Source: Cystobacter ferrugineus
GTDB lineage: Bacteria > Myxococcota > Myxococcia > Myxococcales > Myxococcaceae
Assembly: GCF_001887355.1 (NCBI RefSeq)
Contig: NZ_MPIN01000029.1
Coordinates: 16,563-51,869 of the forward strand
Direction: 5' to 3'
Length of the DNA stretch: 35,307 bases
Part shown: positions 8,043-15,482 of the stretch, in pieces
How positions within the stretch are numbered: the first letter of the stretch is position 1
Layout of the letters: each line of letters begins with the position of its first letter
Made by a program: the position numbers and the translations under genes
Notes under the pieces: model-generated
Told to the model about the DNA's origin: nothing
Databases searched by the model: none
Seen by the model: only the letters and a program-made list of their open reading frames with translations

Positions 8043-10514
8043 CTAAAAACCCGCTTCGAAATCGCCTTTGCCGTCGACCGCCTGGCAGGAGTAGAGGTCG
8101 CGGAGGGTGAATTCCGCTTCCGCCCCCTGTTCTGCCGGCGTGAAGAGAATGGTCTGGCTTTCGCCCGCGGTGAGATCGAAGGCATTGTCGGAGAACCGGC
8201 CCTCGATATCGGCCTCGATCATCACGAAGAGTGCCAGTCCCTTGGACGAAAGCGTGAGTTCGTAGCTGCCGTCGGCCCTCCGGACCGTGCGGGCAGAGAG
8301 CCCCGGCGGCTCCAGTTCGAGCTGCTTGTAGGTGCTGTTGACGTGGTGCCCCCTGCCCGACGAACCGTTCGTCGCTGAATAGGACCACACGAGCAGGCTC
8401 CCCGCGGGCACGCTGTTGGCCGGCAGCGAAATCAGCGTGGAGGCGGCATCCGGCCGACAGGTTCCGCGCGCGGTGGTCAGCGGCGAGCGTTGGCCATCCA
8501 TCGAGACCGTGAAGAACTCGGCCGAAACCTCGGTGGGTTGGGTGGTGTCGTTGACCATGGCCATGTCGATCACCTTGCCGTCGGCTGACGGGATCGCGAA
8601 GATGCTGACGGGCTCGAAGAAGCGCCGCGCCTGATAATGCAGGGCCTTCCAGTTGCCGCCGTAATCCAGGCTCGCCCAGGAGGCCACCGGCCAGGTGTCG
8701 TTGAGCTGCCAGATGAGCGTGCCCATGCAATGGGGCTTCAGCGACCGCCAGAATTCGACGGCGGTCTTGATCGCCAGACCCTGCTGGATTTGCGAGAGAT
8801 AGACGAAGTTGTAGAAATCATTTGGGAACCGGAAGTAGCGGAACATGGTGCCCGCGATGCGCTCGTTGCCGCCAGGATTCTTCTGGTGCACCTCCATCAC
8901 CGGAGACGCGATGTTGAAGTCCTTCTTGTCGGCGAACCGGCTGATCAGCAGGTTCGACGTATAGGACTGGAAGCCGAATTCCGAGCAGAAACGCGGCTTG
9001 ACCGAGCGGTAATGGTCGAACGACTTGTTCTCGTGCCAGACCGACCAGAAATGCATGTCGCCGGAACCGTCGGCATGCCAGGCATCGCCGAAATTGAGAT
9101 AGCCGCGGGACGGGCTCGACGGCCACCAGATGATCTCCGGATTGGCCTTCTTCGCGGCGACCTCGATCGTCCGGTTCAGTCGGTCGTAGGAGACGAGGTA
9201 GCGATCGCGGTTCTTCTGGGAGACCTCGAACCAGTTGAGGGCGCCCACGAGTTCGTTGTCTCCGCACCAGAGCGCGATCGAGGCGTGATGCGAGAGCCGC
9301 CGCACCTGGTAGTCCACCTCGGCCGCGACATTGTCGAGGAATTCGGGCGTCGAGGGATAGAGGTTGCAGGCGAACATGAAGTCCTGCCAGACCATCAGGC
9401 CCAGCCGGTCGCAGGTGTCGTAGAACCAGTCGTGCTCGTAGAAGCCGCCGCCCCAGATGCGGAGCATGTTCATGTTCGCTTCGACCGCCGACCGCAAGAG
9501 CGCCTCGGTCTTCTCGGGGCTCGTCTTGGAGAAGAGCGCGTCGGCCGGAATCCAGTTCGCGCCCTTGCAGAAGATCTCACGGCCGTTGACCTTGAAGGCA
9601 AAGCGGGCGCCTGCCTCGTCCTTGTCGGTGATGAGTTCGATCGTGCGGAGGCCGACCTGGCGGGCTACGGTCTCGCCAGGGATCGTGACCTTGAGCTCAT
9701 AGAGTTCCTGCTTGCCGCTGCCGGCGGGCCACCAGAGGCGTGGCCGCTCGACGACGAAGCGCTGGTGGTGCACCGTCTCTCCGGCATTCGCACTGCAATC
9801 GAGCCGCACCGTCTCGCCGTCGAATTCGAATTCGACCGGCAGCACGCAAGGGTCTACGGCGAAGAGGGTCAGGACGACATCGAGTTCGACCGAGCCGTTC
9901 GCCCGATGGAACTGCTTGACCATGAGATGTTCGATGCGCGCCGGCTCCATCTTGCGCAGCTTGACCGTGCCGTAGAGGCCGAGCGGCGCGAGCGCGATGT
10001 TCCAGTCCCAGCCGAAGTGGCATTGTGGCTTGCGCAACAGGTTTCCGTATGGAATCGGCGAGTTCCTGGTCCACGGCACCTCGAAGGGCTGCCGATCATG
10101 GATCGCCTTGCCGGCCTCGACTGGGGAATGCAGGATGACCTCGATCGTGTTCTCTCCCGCGACGAGGAATTTCGATATGTCGGGCCGATAGCGGCGGAAG
10201 CAGTTGTCGGTCTCCAGCACCCTCTCGCCATTGACGCGGATGGTCGCGACCGTATCGACGAAATCCAGGTCGAGATACCAGCTCCCATCCAGATCGGAAG
10301 CGTCCAGCCGGAAGCCGCGCGAGAGCCTCCAGTCCTTGTGCGCTACCCATTGCACCTCGGCTTCGTTCTTGCCGAAGTAGGGAGCGGGTATGATGCCCTG
10401 CTCCTGCAAGGCGGAATGGACGTCGCCCGGTATGCTGATCTTGAGATCCGGCCGCTGGCCTTCGGCCTCGAGCGACCAGACGCCACCAAGGTCGATTTGG
10501 GTGTTCTCAGTCAT
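8043..10514 (-). CDS. Glycoside hydrolase family 2 beta-mannosidase
   Basis: The 823-residue protein matches the usual length of bacterial GH2 beta-mannosidases, which release beta-linked mannose from the non-reducing ends of mannan and N-glycan fragments. The order is a sugar-binding jelly-roll domain (about 1-190), an Ig-like domain, the TIM barrel (about 300-620) and C-terminal Ig-like domains. The general acid/base is Glu421 in ALWCGDNEL and the nucleophile is Glu512 in PRFCSEFGF. ANMNMLRIWGGGFYEHD and WQDFMFACNLYP are hallmark barrel motifs. There is no signal peptide, so it should act in the cytoplasm on imported oligosaccharides, yet no transporter adjoins it. GC content and codon choice look lower than in the neighbours, and the sequence looks like alphaproteobacterial (Rhizobiales) enzymes, which suggests horizontal acquisition. 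The enzyme call is firm; the origin is inferred. Confidence 0.92.
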   Translation of the reverse strand: MTENTQIDLGGVWSLEAEGQRPDLKISIPGDVHSALQEQGIIPAPYFGKNEAEVQWVAHKDWRLSRGFRLDASDLDGSWYLDLDFVDTVATIRVNGERVLETDNCFRRYRPDISKFLVAGENTIEVILHSPVEAGKAIHDRQPFEVPWTRNSPIPYGNLLRKPQCHFGWDWNIALAPLGLYGTVKLRKMEPARIEHLMVKQFHRANGSVELDVVLTLFAVDPCVLPVEFEFDGETVRLDCSANAGETVHHQRFVVERPRLWWPAGSGKQELYELKVTIPGETVARQVGLRTIELITDKDEAGARFAFKVNGREIFCKGANWIPADALFSKTSPEKTEALLRSAVEANMNMLRIWGGGFYEHDWFYDTCDRLGLMVWQDFMFACNLYPSTPEFLDNVAAEVDYQVRRLSHHASIALWCGDNELVGALNWFEVSQKNRDRYLVSYDRLNRTIEVAAKKANPEIIWWPSSPSRGYLNFGDAWHADGSGDMHFWSVWHENKSFDHYRSVKPRFCSEFGFQSYTSNLLISRFADKKDFNIASPVMEVHQKNPGGNERIAGTMFRYFRFPNDFYNFVYLSQIQQGLAIKTAVEFWRSLKPHCMGTLIWQLNDTWPVASWASLDYGGNWKALHYQARRFFEPVSIFAIPSADGKVIDMAMVNDTTQPTEVSAEFFTVSMDGQRSPLTTARGTCRPDAASTLISLPANSVPAGSLLVWSYSATNGSSGRGHHVNSTYKQLELEPPGLSARTVRRADGSYELTLSSKGLALFVMIEADIEGRFSDNAFDLTAGESQTILFTPAEQGAEAEFTLRDLYSCQAVDGKGDFEAGF

Positions 10515-10515
10515 C

Positions 10516-11009
10516 GTGTATTCAAAGCATAGGATAGACCCACTCGCGACTCCGCTGACTCAGCAAGTGCTCCAGTTCGCCGAATTCGGGGGCCCGCTCC
10601 TGGCGGGTTTGCTGTTCGGTGCGTTGTACCAGCGGTACGTGTTCCCCAGGGTGTTCGCACGAGCGGAACGACTCGCCCGGCGGGTGATCACCCGCGGCAA
10701 CTTCGTGGCCAGCCCTCCATCAGGGTTCCGAGCACCTGGGCGAGCAAGGGCGTCTTCTTCGAGATGACCCGAAGCTCGACATCGCGGCGTTGGAAGATCC
10801 TGGTCGACAAGGACGAGGTGGCCTTCCCCGACCTCAAGGACTCATTGGAGCACTTCGCGCCCATCATCGCCCAACAGTATCCGCCGCGGATTCAGAAGGA
10901 GCTCGCGGAGCAGGACCAGCGCAGGCGCGACGTCCAGGAGCGGAAGAGGGAAGAAGAGCGCGAGGTCGAGGAGCGCAAGGAGCGCGCGAGGAACTCCTAT
11001 CCGGAGTGA
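10516..11009 (+). pseudogene. Frameshifted remnant of a small membrane-anchored, coiled-coil protein gene
   Basis: Protein-like sequence runs through three successive frames. Frame 1 (to about 10712) encodes QQVLQFAEFGGPLLAGLLFG, a membrane-type helix, and then ALYQRYVFPRVFARAERLARR. Frame 2 (about 10712-10796) encodes ALHQGSEHLGEQGRLL, then RDDPKLDIAALED. Frame 3 continues DKDEVAFPDLKDSLEHFAP and ends in a charged helix (RKREEEREVEERKERA) with a stop at 11009. This pattern fits one gene with two small indels. The family is not recognised. The 5' end abuts the start of the foreign-looking beta-mannosidase gene, so that insertion may have damaged it. Sequencing error is an alternative. Confidence 0.55.
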
Positions 11010-11035
11010 CGTCGTCCGCCAGGCTCGCTCCTCGC

Positions 11036-11081
11036 GCGCCAGGAGAGCATGCCCCTCGTGGTGGGGGTGCGCTCCTGGCGC
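11036..11081. terminator. Long GC-rich hairpin between convergent genes
   Basis: GCGCCAGGAG at 11036-11045 pairs with CTCCTGGCGC at 11072-11081. The pairing continues inward with few mismatches around a short loop near 11056. There is no T-tract. It lies 15 bases beyond the stop of the minus-strand PPC lipoprotein gene and 27 bases beyond the plus-strand gene remnant, fitting a bidirectional terminator or transcript-stabilising structure. Confidence 0.5.
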
Positions 11082-11095
11082 GGCCGGGCGCTGGC

Positions 11096-12598
11096 TCAGG
11101 GGCCGTAGACGGCCTTCAACTGGACGCCGGAGTAGTCCGAGTACCCCTTGAGCATCACGTAATAGGTGCCAGGCAGCGGGGATCCCTCGTAGCACCGCTC
11201 GTAGTTCCCGCCGGCCATGGAGCGGCACCCGTAGTTGGACTCGTCGGGCCGCGAATCCTTGCGGACGTACAGGTCGGCGTCACCCGAGCCCCCGGTGGCG
11301 GTCACCTCCAGGTAGGCCTTGCCGTCCGGCACCGTGATGGTCCAGTACCTGAGAGAGCCCGTGGCGCCCGACAGGTCGAGCACCGCCTGGTTGTTCACGA
11401 GCACCCCGGTGGTTCCTCCCCCGCTCGTCACGTAGGTCCCTCGCAGGGTTGCCCCCGAGAGCGTCCCGGACGAGGATGCGTTGTAGAGACGCACATGCCA
11501 GAGTCCTGACTGCGGGGACGTGAGGGTGCAGGTCGAGGTACCCGACGTCGAAACACAGTCATACGAGGACAGTGTCGGCGCGGAGCCCCGCTTCACGTAG
11601 AGGCGCGCGCTTCCTCCGGACCCTCCATAGGTCGTGAACGTGAGGCTGGTCGCCCCCGAGGGAACCTCGAGCGTGTAGTCGCAGGAGAAGGTGCTGGCGG
11701 GCGCTCCCACATTGCTCACGGGCGTATTGTTGACGAGCCCGCTCGTGGTGGTGCAGCCGGTATTCCCCGTGAGGGTGTACAGGCCCGTCAGGCTCGTCCC
11801 GGAGAACGTGCCACTGCCATACAGCCGCGCGTAGTAGGTACCCGAGCGCGGCATGTCGATGGTGCATACCTCATCCGTTCCATAGCCCGCCGACTTGCAG
11901 TCGTAGGTGGTGTCGTTCGGCGAGGAGCCGTAGCGCACGTACAGGTCCCCGTCCCCACTTCCTCCCGAGGAGACGAACGTGACGCGGCTCGACCCCGACG
12001 GCACATAGAGCAGGTAGATGCACGACCAGCTTCCCTCCGACACGCCGAGGTTGTTCACCGGGACGCCGTTGGAGAGCGTCGTCGTGCTGGTGCAGCCCGC
12101 CGGGCCGCTGGGGGTGAACGAGCCGGTCAGGCTGAGCCCGGAGACCGCCTTGTAGCCATAGACCTTCACGTAGTAGGTCCCGGCCTGGGCGGTGGTGATG
12201 GCGCAGGTCTCGGCGTTGCTGCTCCCGTTGGAGAGACAGTCATACACTCCCTGGGATGGCTCCGAACCGAACTTCACGTACAGGTCCGCGTCCCCTGAGC
12301 CGCTGGTCGTGGTGAACTTGAGGTTGGTGACCCCCGACGGGACGTTCAGGGTGTAGGTGCAGGACCACTCGCCCGCCGAGGCACTGATATTGGTCACCGG
12401 CGTGCCACTGACGAGGGAAGTCGAGCCCGTACAACTCGAGGCGAGTGCCCGCACCTTCTCCTGGGGAGGCGGGCCCTTCTCCTCCTGGAACTCCGTCCCG
12501 CCCGCTAAATCCTCGGGAGCCGGCATCTCGGGACCACATCCCACCAGGGCCAACGTGAGCCCCGCCGCCGTGAAAGCCTTCCATGCAAGACGCTTCAA
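11096..12598 (-). CDS. Secreted lipoprotein with four PPC domains and no catalytic domain
   Basis: The 500-residue product starts with a lipoprotein signal peptide (LALVGCG, lipidated Cys21). A Pro/Glu linker follows, then four beta-sandwich units of about 105 residues (about 56-163, 169-277, 281-390 and 398-500). Each carries the PPC (bacterial pre-peptidase C-terminal) pattern: a VPSG strand, a GSGDADLYV calcium-type motif, a conserved Cys pair, and GTYYVxxYG. The third unit lost the Asp pair (GGSGGSARLYV). PPC domains normally trail secreted proteases and other hydrolases and are removed or used for binding. Here no enzyme is attached. A role as surface binding protein or scaffold is inferred. 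The gene is monocistronic. Confidence 0.85.
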   Translation of the reverse strand: MKRLAWKAFTAAGLTLALVGCGPEMPAPEDLAGGTEFQEEKGPPPQEKVRALASSCTGSTSLVSGTPVTNISASAGEWSCTYTLNVPSGVTNLKFTTTSGSGDADLYVKFGSEPSQGVYDCLSNGSSNAETCAITTAQAGTYYVKVYGYKAVSGLSLTGSFTPSGPAGCTSTTTLSNGVPVNNLGVSEGSWSCIYLLYVPSGSSRVTFVSSGGSGDGDLYVRYGSSPNDTTYDCKSAGYGTDEVCTIDMPRSGTYYARLYGSGTFSGTSLTGLYTLTGNTGCTTTSGLVNNTPVSNVGAPASTFSCDYTLEVPSGATSLTFTTYGGSGGSARLYVKRGSAPTLSSYDCVSTSGTSTCTLTSPQSGLWHVRLYNASSSGTLSGATLRGTYVTSGGGTTGVLVNNQAVLDLSGATGSLRYWTITVPDGKAYLEVTATGGSGDADLYVRKDSRPDESNYGCRSMAGGNYERCYEGSPLPGTYYVMLKGYSDYSGVQLKAVYGP

Positions 12599-12771
12599 GA
12601 GATTCTCCTGGTTCTCAAGTACTGGCTGGGTCTGGAGCCACGAGACACGATGTCATCGTGGGCGTTCCGATAGCAGGAAATCCTAGAAGTCCGGTCTGAC
12701 ATATAGTCCTGGGTTACGTGTCCGAGCACGCACTGGCCTGCCGGACCGGGTAGCAGAAGGTCTCCTCGCAG

Positions 12772-12796
12772 AGCGCCCGGGACTCTTCTGGGCGCT
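12772..12796. other. Hairpin downstream of the HxlR-type gene
   Basis: AGCGCCC at 12772-12778 pairs perfectly with GGGCGCT at 12790-12796 around an 11-base loop. It lies about 70 bases past the stop of the minus-strand regulator gene and has no T-tract. It may be a weak terminator or part of the tRNA-like relic next to it. Confidence 0.3.
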
Positions 12797-12825
12797 GACT
12801 TCGGCACTTGCTCCGGTTTCCGGCG

Positions 12826-12850
12826 GCGGGTTCGAGTCCCGCCGCTTCCA
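12826..12850 (+). other. tRNA 3'-end-like fragment (T-arm plus acceptor strand), possible attachment-site relic
   Basis: GCGGG-TTCGAGT-CCCGC forms a canonical five-base T-stem with a seven-base TTCGAGT loop. It is followed by CGCTTCC and a discriminator A, exactly where the acceptor 3' strand should be. I cannot find the matching acceptor 5' strand (GGAAGCG) or anticodon arm in the preceding 80 bases, so this does not look like a complete tRNA gene. Such 3' tRNA halves are left by integrative elements that use tRNA genes as attachment sites. No integrase gene is in the window. Confidence 0.45.
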
Positions 12851-12862
12851 TCCGGATCGACG

Positions 12863-13522
12863 TCACCGCGCGCCGACCTTGGCTGGCAGTGGGAAGAGGG
12901 TGACGAACCGCCTGGCCAGTGCGCGGTGGCCGCCCACCCGCAGCGCGCCGGCCGCCTCCGCGTCGGCGATGGGGCGGCCGCCATAGACGACGCTCGCGAG
13001 GGTCATCGGGTCGCCCTCGAACGACACGTCGGGGTCCACCGGCTCGCCACGTGAGATCGCCAGGCCCTCGGCATCCAATCGCGCCACGAACGATTGCTCC
13101 CCGCAGCGAAAGCCCACGGTCGCCTGGAGCCCGGCGGCGCGCTCGGGCGCGAGCATCGTCCGGAAGGACAGCATCAGGGCCGCCGGGGACAGGGGGAGGG
13201 TGGGATCGTGGTCCGGCGAGCGGACCGCCCAGCGACCCATCACCTGGAAGATGGGCTCGCTTTCGTATCCCCAGGGCGTGAGCTCGTAGACCTGGACGCT
13301 CGCGGGGGGAGGCAGCTTGCGGCGCGTGAGGATTCCCGCCGCCTCCAGCCCCTCCAGCCGCTGGGTGAGCACGTTGGCGCTGATTCCTGGAAGGTCGCCG
13401 CGCAGCTCGCTGAACCGGCGCGCGCCGAACATCAGCTCGCGCACGATCAGCAGCGCCCAGCGCTCGCCTACCAGCTCCAGCGCATGGGCGGTGCCACAGG
13501 CATCGTCGTACCAGCGCTTCAT
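12863..13522 (-). CDS. HxlR-family winged-helix regulator with C-terminal SCP2-like domain
   Basis: The protein opens with the HxlR fold: MKRWYDDACGTAHALELVG, ERWALLIVRELMFGARRFSE, then NVLTQRLEGLEAAGIL as recognition helix and wing. A C-terminal SCP2-like half (about 110 residues, rich in GEPVDPDVSFEGDP-type strands) may bind a hydrophobic ligand. The N-terminal Cys of the ACG motif sits where redox-sensing HxlR regulators keep theirs. The frame extends to an ATG at 13561, adding 13 Lys-rich residues. I prefer the ATG at 13522 (219 residues) because the family begins here and the extra stretch overlaps a direct repeat that looks like an operator. The gene is divergent from the PhnB/VOC gene, its probable target. 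Targets and ligand are inferred. Confidence 0.82.
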   Translation of the reverse strand: MKRWYDDACGTAHALELVGERWALLIVRELMFGARRFSELRGDLPGISANVLTQRLEGLEAAGILTRRKLPPPASVQVYELTPWGYESEPIFQVMGRWAVRSPDHDPTLPLSPAALMLSFRTMLAPERAAGLQATVGFRCGEQSFVARLDAEGLAISRGEPVDPDVSFEGDPMTLASVVYGGRPIADAEAAGALRVGGHRALARRFVTLFPLPAKVGAR

Positions 13523-13539
13523 GGGGACTTTCGCCTTCG

Positions 13540-13574
13540 AGGTTACTTTTTCTGACTTCATGGTTGCTTTTTAT
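13540..13574. promoter_or_regulatory. Direct-repeat candidate operator in front of the HxlR/SCP2 regulator
   Basis: GGTTACTTTTTCT (13540-13552) and GGTTGCTTTTTAT (13562-13574) are direct repeats with a 22-base period, about two helical turns. They sit just upstream of the preferred regulator start, facing the divergent VOC gene. This spacing suits a dimeric winged-helix regulator controlling both directions. Confidence 0.45.
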
Positions 13575-13692
13575 AACAAGAGAGGCCATTCATGACATGA
13601 CCGAGTTGAACGAGGGCACCATGGAGTGCGGTGGACTCTCAGGGCGCGATGTTCGCGCTCACCGGTCCGAGTCAATCGTAGAGGAGAAAGCC

Positions 13693-14172
13693 ATGGAGAA
13701 GATCAGTCCCTGCCTCTGGTTCGACGGACAGGCCGAGGAGGCCGCCCGTTTCTACGTATCGCTCGTGCCCAATAGCCGGATCGACGAGGTGGTGCGCTCG
13801 CCCGCGGACAACCCGGGCATGCGTGCGGGCAACGTTCTGACGGTCGTGTTCACACTCGGCGGCCAGCGCTTCGTCGGGCTCAACGGTGGCCCGCACTTCA
13901 AGTTCAACGAAGCGGTGAGCTTCCAGATCTACTGCGAGGATCAGGCCGAGGTCGACCGGTTGACCGAGGCGTTGTCGGCGCATCCCGAGGCCGAGCAGTG
14001 CGGCTGGGTGAAGGACCGGTTCGGCCTGTCGTGGCAGATAGTTCCCCGCCGCCTGCAGGAACTGTTGAGCAGCCCAGATGCCGCGAGAGCCCGGCGCGCG
14101 ATGGAGGCGATGCTGAAGATGAAGCGGATCGACATCTCCGCGATCGAGCGCGCCGCGGCGGGCGGCGCCTGA
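13693..14172 (+). CDS. PhnB-like / VOC superfamily protein (3-dmu-9_3-mt type)
   Basis: Translation most likely starts at ATG 13693, six bases after GAGGAG. The frame is open from 13564 but the added N-terminus is not family-like. The 159-residue product shows the PhnB pattern: ISPCLWFDGQAEEAARFYVS, then VLTVVFTLGGQRFVGLNGGP, FKFNEAVSFQIYCEDQAEVD and WVKDRFGLSWQIVPRRL. This family shares the glyoxalase/bleomycin-resistance fold and is often annotated as 3-demethylubiquinone methyltransferase-like, though few members are enzymatically characterised. The gene is divergent from an HxlR-type regulator, which suggests induced expression in response to a reactive small molecule. The substrate is unknown. 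Confidence 0.88.
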   Translation: MEKISPCLWFDGQAEEAARFYVSLVPNSRIDEVVRSPADNPGMRAGNVLTVVFTLGGQRFVGLNGGPHFKFNEAVSFQIYCEDQAEVDRLTEALSAHPEAEQCGWVKDRFGLSWQIVPRRLQELLSSPDAARARRAMEAMLKMKRIDISAIERAAAGGA

Positions 14173-14204
14173 CACGAGAGCCCCGGCGGAGTGCCCGCGC
14201 GTGT

Positions 14205-14795
14205 CTATCGGATCAAGTTCGTTTCCTCGAATTCAAGCCGCGGAGCGCGTGGGTGGAGCGTGGAGGGGTCGCCATAGCCCAGCGTCGTGATGAAGTTCAC
14301 CCGCACGGTGGTTCCCGCGAAAAAAGCCTCGTTGACCTTCTCCTCGTCGAAGCCGGACATCGGGTTGGTGTCCAGGCCGAGCAATCGGGCCGCGATGATG
14401 AGATAGGAGGCCTGAAGTGAGGAGTTCCGAAAAGAGGACTCCTCGATAAGCTTCCGGTTGTCGCCATACCATCCGCGCGCGTCGGTGTGAGGGAACACCC
14501 GGGGCAGATAGTGGACGAAGTTCGTTTCCATGCCGAGCACGGCGCTCACCGGCGCGGCCAGCACCTTCTTGGCATTCCCAGGAGCGCAGAGTGCCGCCAG
14601 TCTGGCTTTCGCCGAGTCGCTGACGCACCAGACCACACGGAGCGGTTGCTGGTTCGTCGATGTGGGTCCCCATTTCCAGAGCTCATACAGCGCTCGGAGG
14701 GTCGCTTCGTCGACTGGACGGTCGGTGAAGCTGTTGAAGGTGCGCGCTGTGCGGAACACCCGATCCAGCACAAGATCACAAAGGGGCTCGGCCAT
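14205..14795 (-). CDS. Nitroreductase-family flavoprotein, RutE-like (malonic semialdehyde reductase type)
   Basis: The 196-residue protein matches the RutE/HadB branch in length and motifs: RTFNSFTDRPVDEATLR, ELWKWGPTSTNQQPLRVVW for FMN binding, FPHTDARGWYGDN, SFRNSSLQASYLIIAARLLG, MSGFDEEKVNEAFF and LGYGDPSTLHPRAPR. RutE reduces malonic semialdehyde to 3-hydroxypropionate in uracil breakdown. None of the other rut genes are present, so here it is more likely a general NAD(P)H/FMN detoxifying reductase. It is divergent from an HxlR-type regulator with an N-terminal Cys. That arrangement is known from YodB/YodC and HypR/HypO, where quinone or disulfide stress induces a nitroreductase. Confidence 0.88.
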   Translation of the reverse strand: MAEPLCDLVLDRVFRTARTFNSFTDRPVDEATLRALYELWKWGPTSTNQQPLRVVWCVSDSAKARLAALCAPGNAKKVLAAPVSAVLGMETNFVHYLPRVFPHTDARGWYGDNRKLIEESSFRNSSLQASYLIIAARLLGLDTNPMSGFDEEKVNEAFFAGTTVRVNFITTLGYGDPSTLHPRAPRLEFEETNLIR

Positions 14796-14840
14796 TTTGT
14801 CCTCCTCTAGAGCGTGGAACGACGCTCATTTAGAGGGGGG

Positions 14841-14877
14841 TGGTATCCTTTGTATAGTAGGCACCTTTTGTATACCA
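14841..14877. promoter_or_regulatory. Candidate HxlR operator between nitroreductase and regulator genes
   Basis: TGGTAT at 14841-14846 is matched by inverted ATACCA at 14872-14877, and TTTGTATA occurs twice, at 14849-14856 and 14867-14874. The AT-rich block stands out in GC-rich surroundings. It occupies the 92-base gap between the divergent starts, so it probably overlaps both promoters. Confidence 0.55.
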
Positions 14878-14887
14878 TGCCCTTGGC

Positions 14888-15310
14888 ATGAACACGCTGG
14901 AGCGCAAGGCCCCCGTGACAGAAACGACCTCGCTGCCCGAGCCATGTCCGCTCGTCGAGTTCGTGACCCTGGTTTCGGGGAAGTGGGCGATCCCCCTGCT
15001 CTACCGCCTCATCATCAGCGGCGGGCCGGTTCGTTTCCGTGAGCTGCAGCGAGCGGCCCGCCCGATCACGCAGAAGGAACTCACCAAGCAACTCAGACTG
15101 CTCGAGACACGTGGGTTGGTCCACCGCACGGCCTATCCTGAAATGCCGCCACGCGTCGAATACGAGGCCACCCCCGTGGCTCGCCAACTGCTCGGCTCCC
15201 TGGAGTCGATCGCGGCCTGGATGCGCACGCACGGACGGTCGCTGCGTTCCGAGAAGCCGACCGCTCCCGGGCGGACCGCCGGTCACGCTCCTTTGGAGAA
15301 GTCGAAGTAG
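14888..15310 (+). CDS. HxlR-family transcriptional regulator with N-terminal sensor-type Cys
   Basis: The 140-residue protein is a complete HxlR winged-helix regulator. Cys20 in LPEPCPLVEFVTLVSGKWA occupies the conserved redox Cys position. FRELQRAARPITQKELTKQL is the DNA-reading part, and HRTAYPEMPPRVEYEATPVA is the wing. The C-terminal 25 residues are a basic tail. Family members work as dimers, usually repressing a divergent enzyme gene until a thiol-reactive compound modifies the Cys. The partner here is the RutE-like nitroreductase, 92 bases away. The start has no strong ribosome binding site. The redox role is inferred from the residue and context. Confidence 0.87.
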   Translation: MNTLERKAPVTETTSLPEPCPLVEFVTLVSGKWAIPLLYRLIISGGPVRFRELQRAARPITQKELTKQLRLLETRGLVHRTAYPEMPPRVEYEATPVARQLLGSLESIAAWMRTHGRSLRSEKPTAPGRTAGHAPLEKSK

Positions 15311-15431
15311 AGCGCGCTCTCGGCAACAGCTCGGCGGCAGGGCAAGGGTCGGCGTAACCGGCCGGAACTCTTCTGTTTTCTTTGAAGAGGCGTGTTTTCT
15401 CGTTTAGTCGGGGTTTTATCGATCGAAACGT

Positions 15432-15437
15432 TATGAT
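15432..15437 (+). promoter_or_regulatory. Possible -10 box for the pectate lyase gene
   Basis: TATGAT lies in an unusually AT-rich stretch (about 15370-15437) some 46 bases upstream of the pectate lyase start. No convincing -35 hexamer is present at the standard spacing, so the call is weak. Confidence 0.25.
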
Positions 15438-15482
15438 AGAGAGGCCGGCCAACTCAGCTTCCGTGTTGAAAGGGGTGTTCGG

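Noticed and set aside
8637-10532. Plus-strand ORF of 631 codons opposite the beta-mannosidase
   Set aside because: It is an antisense shadow. The minus strand has complete GH2 motifs and catalytic residues.
12780-12852. Complete tRNA gene
   Set aside because: Only the T-arm and acceptor 3' strand can be formed. No matching 5' acceptor strand or anticodon arm is visible.
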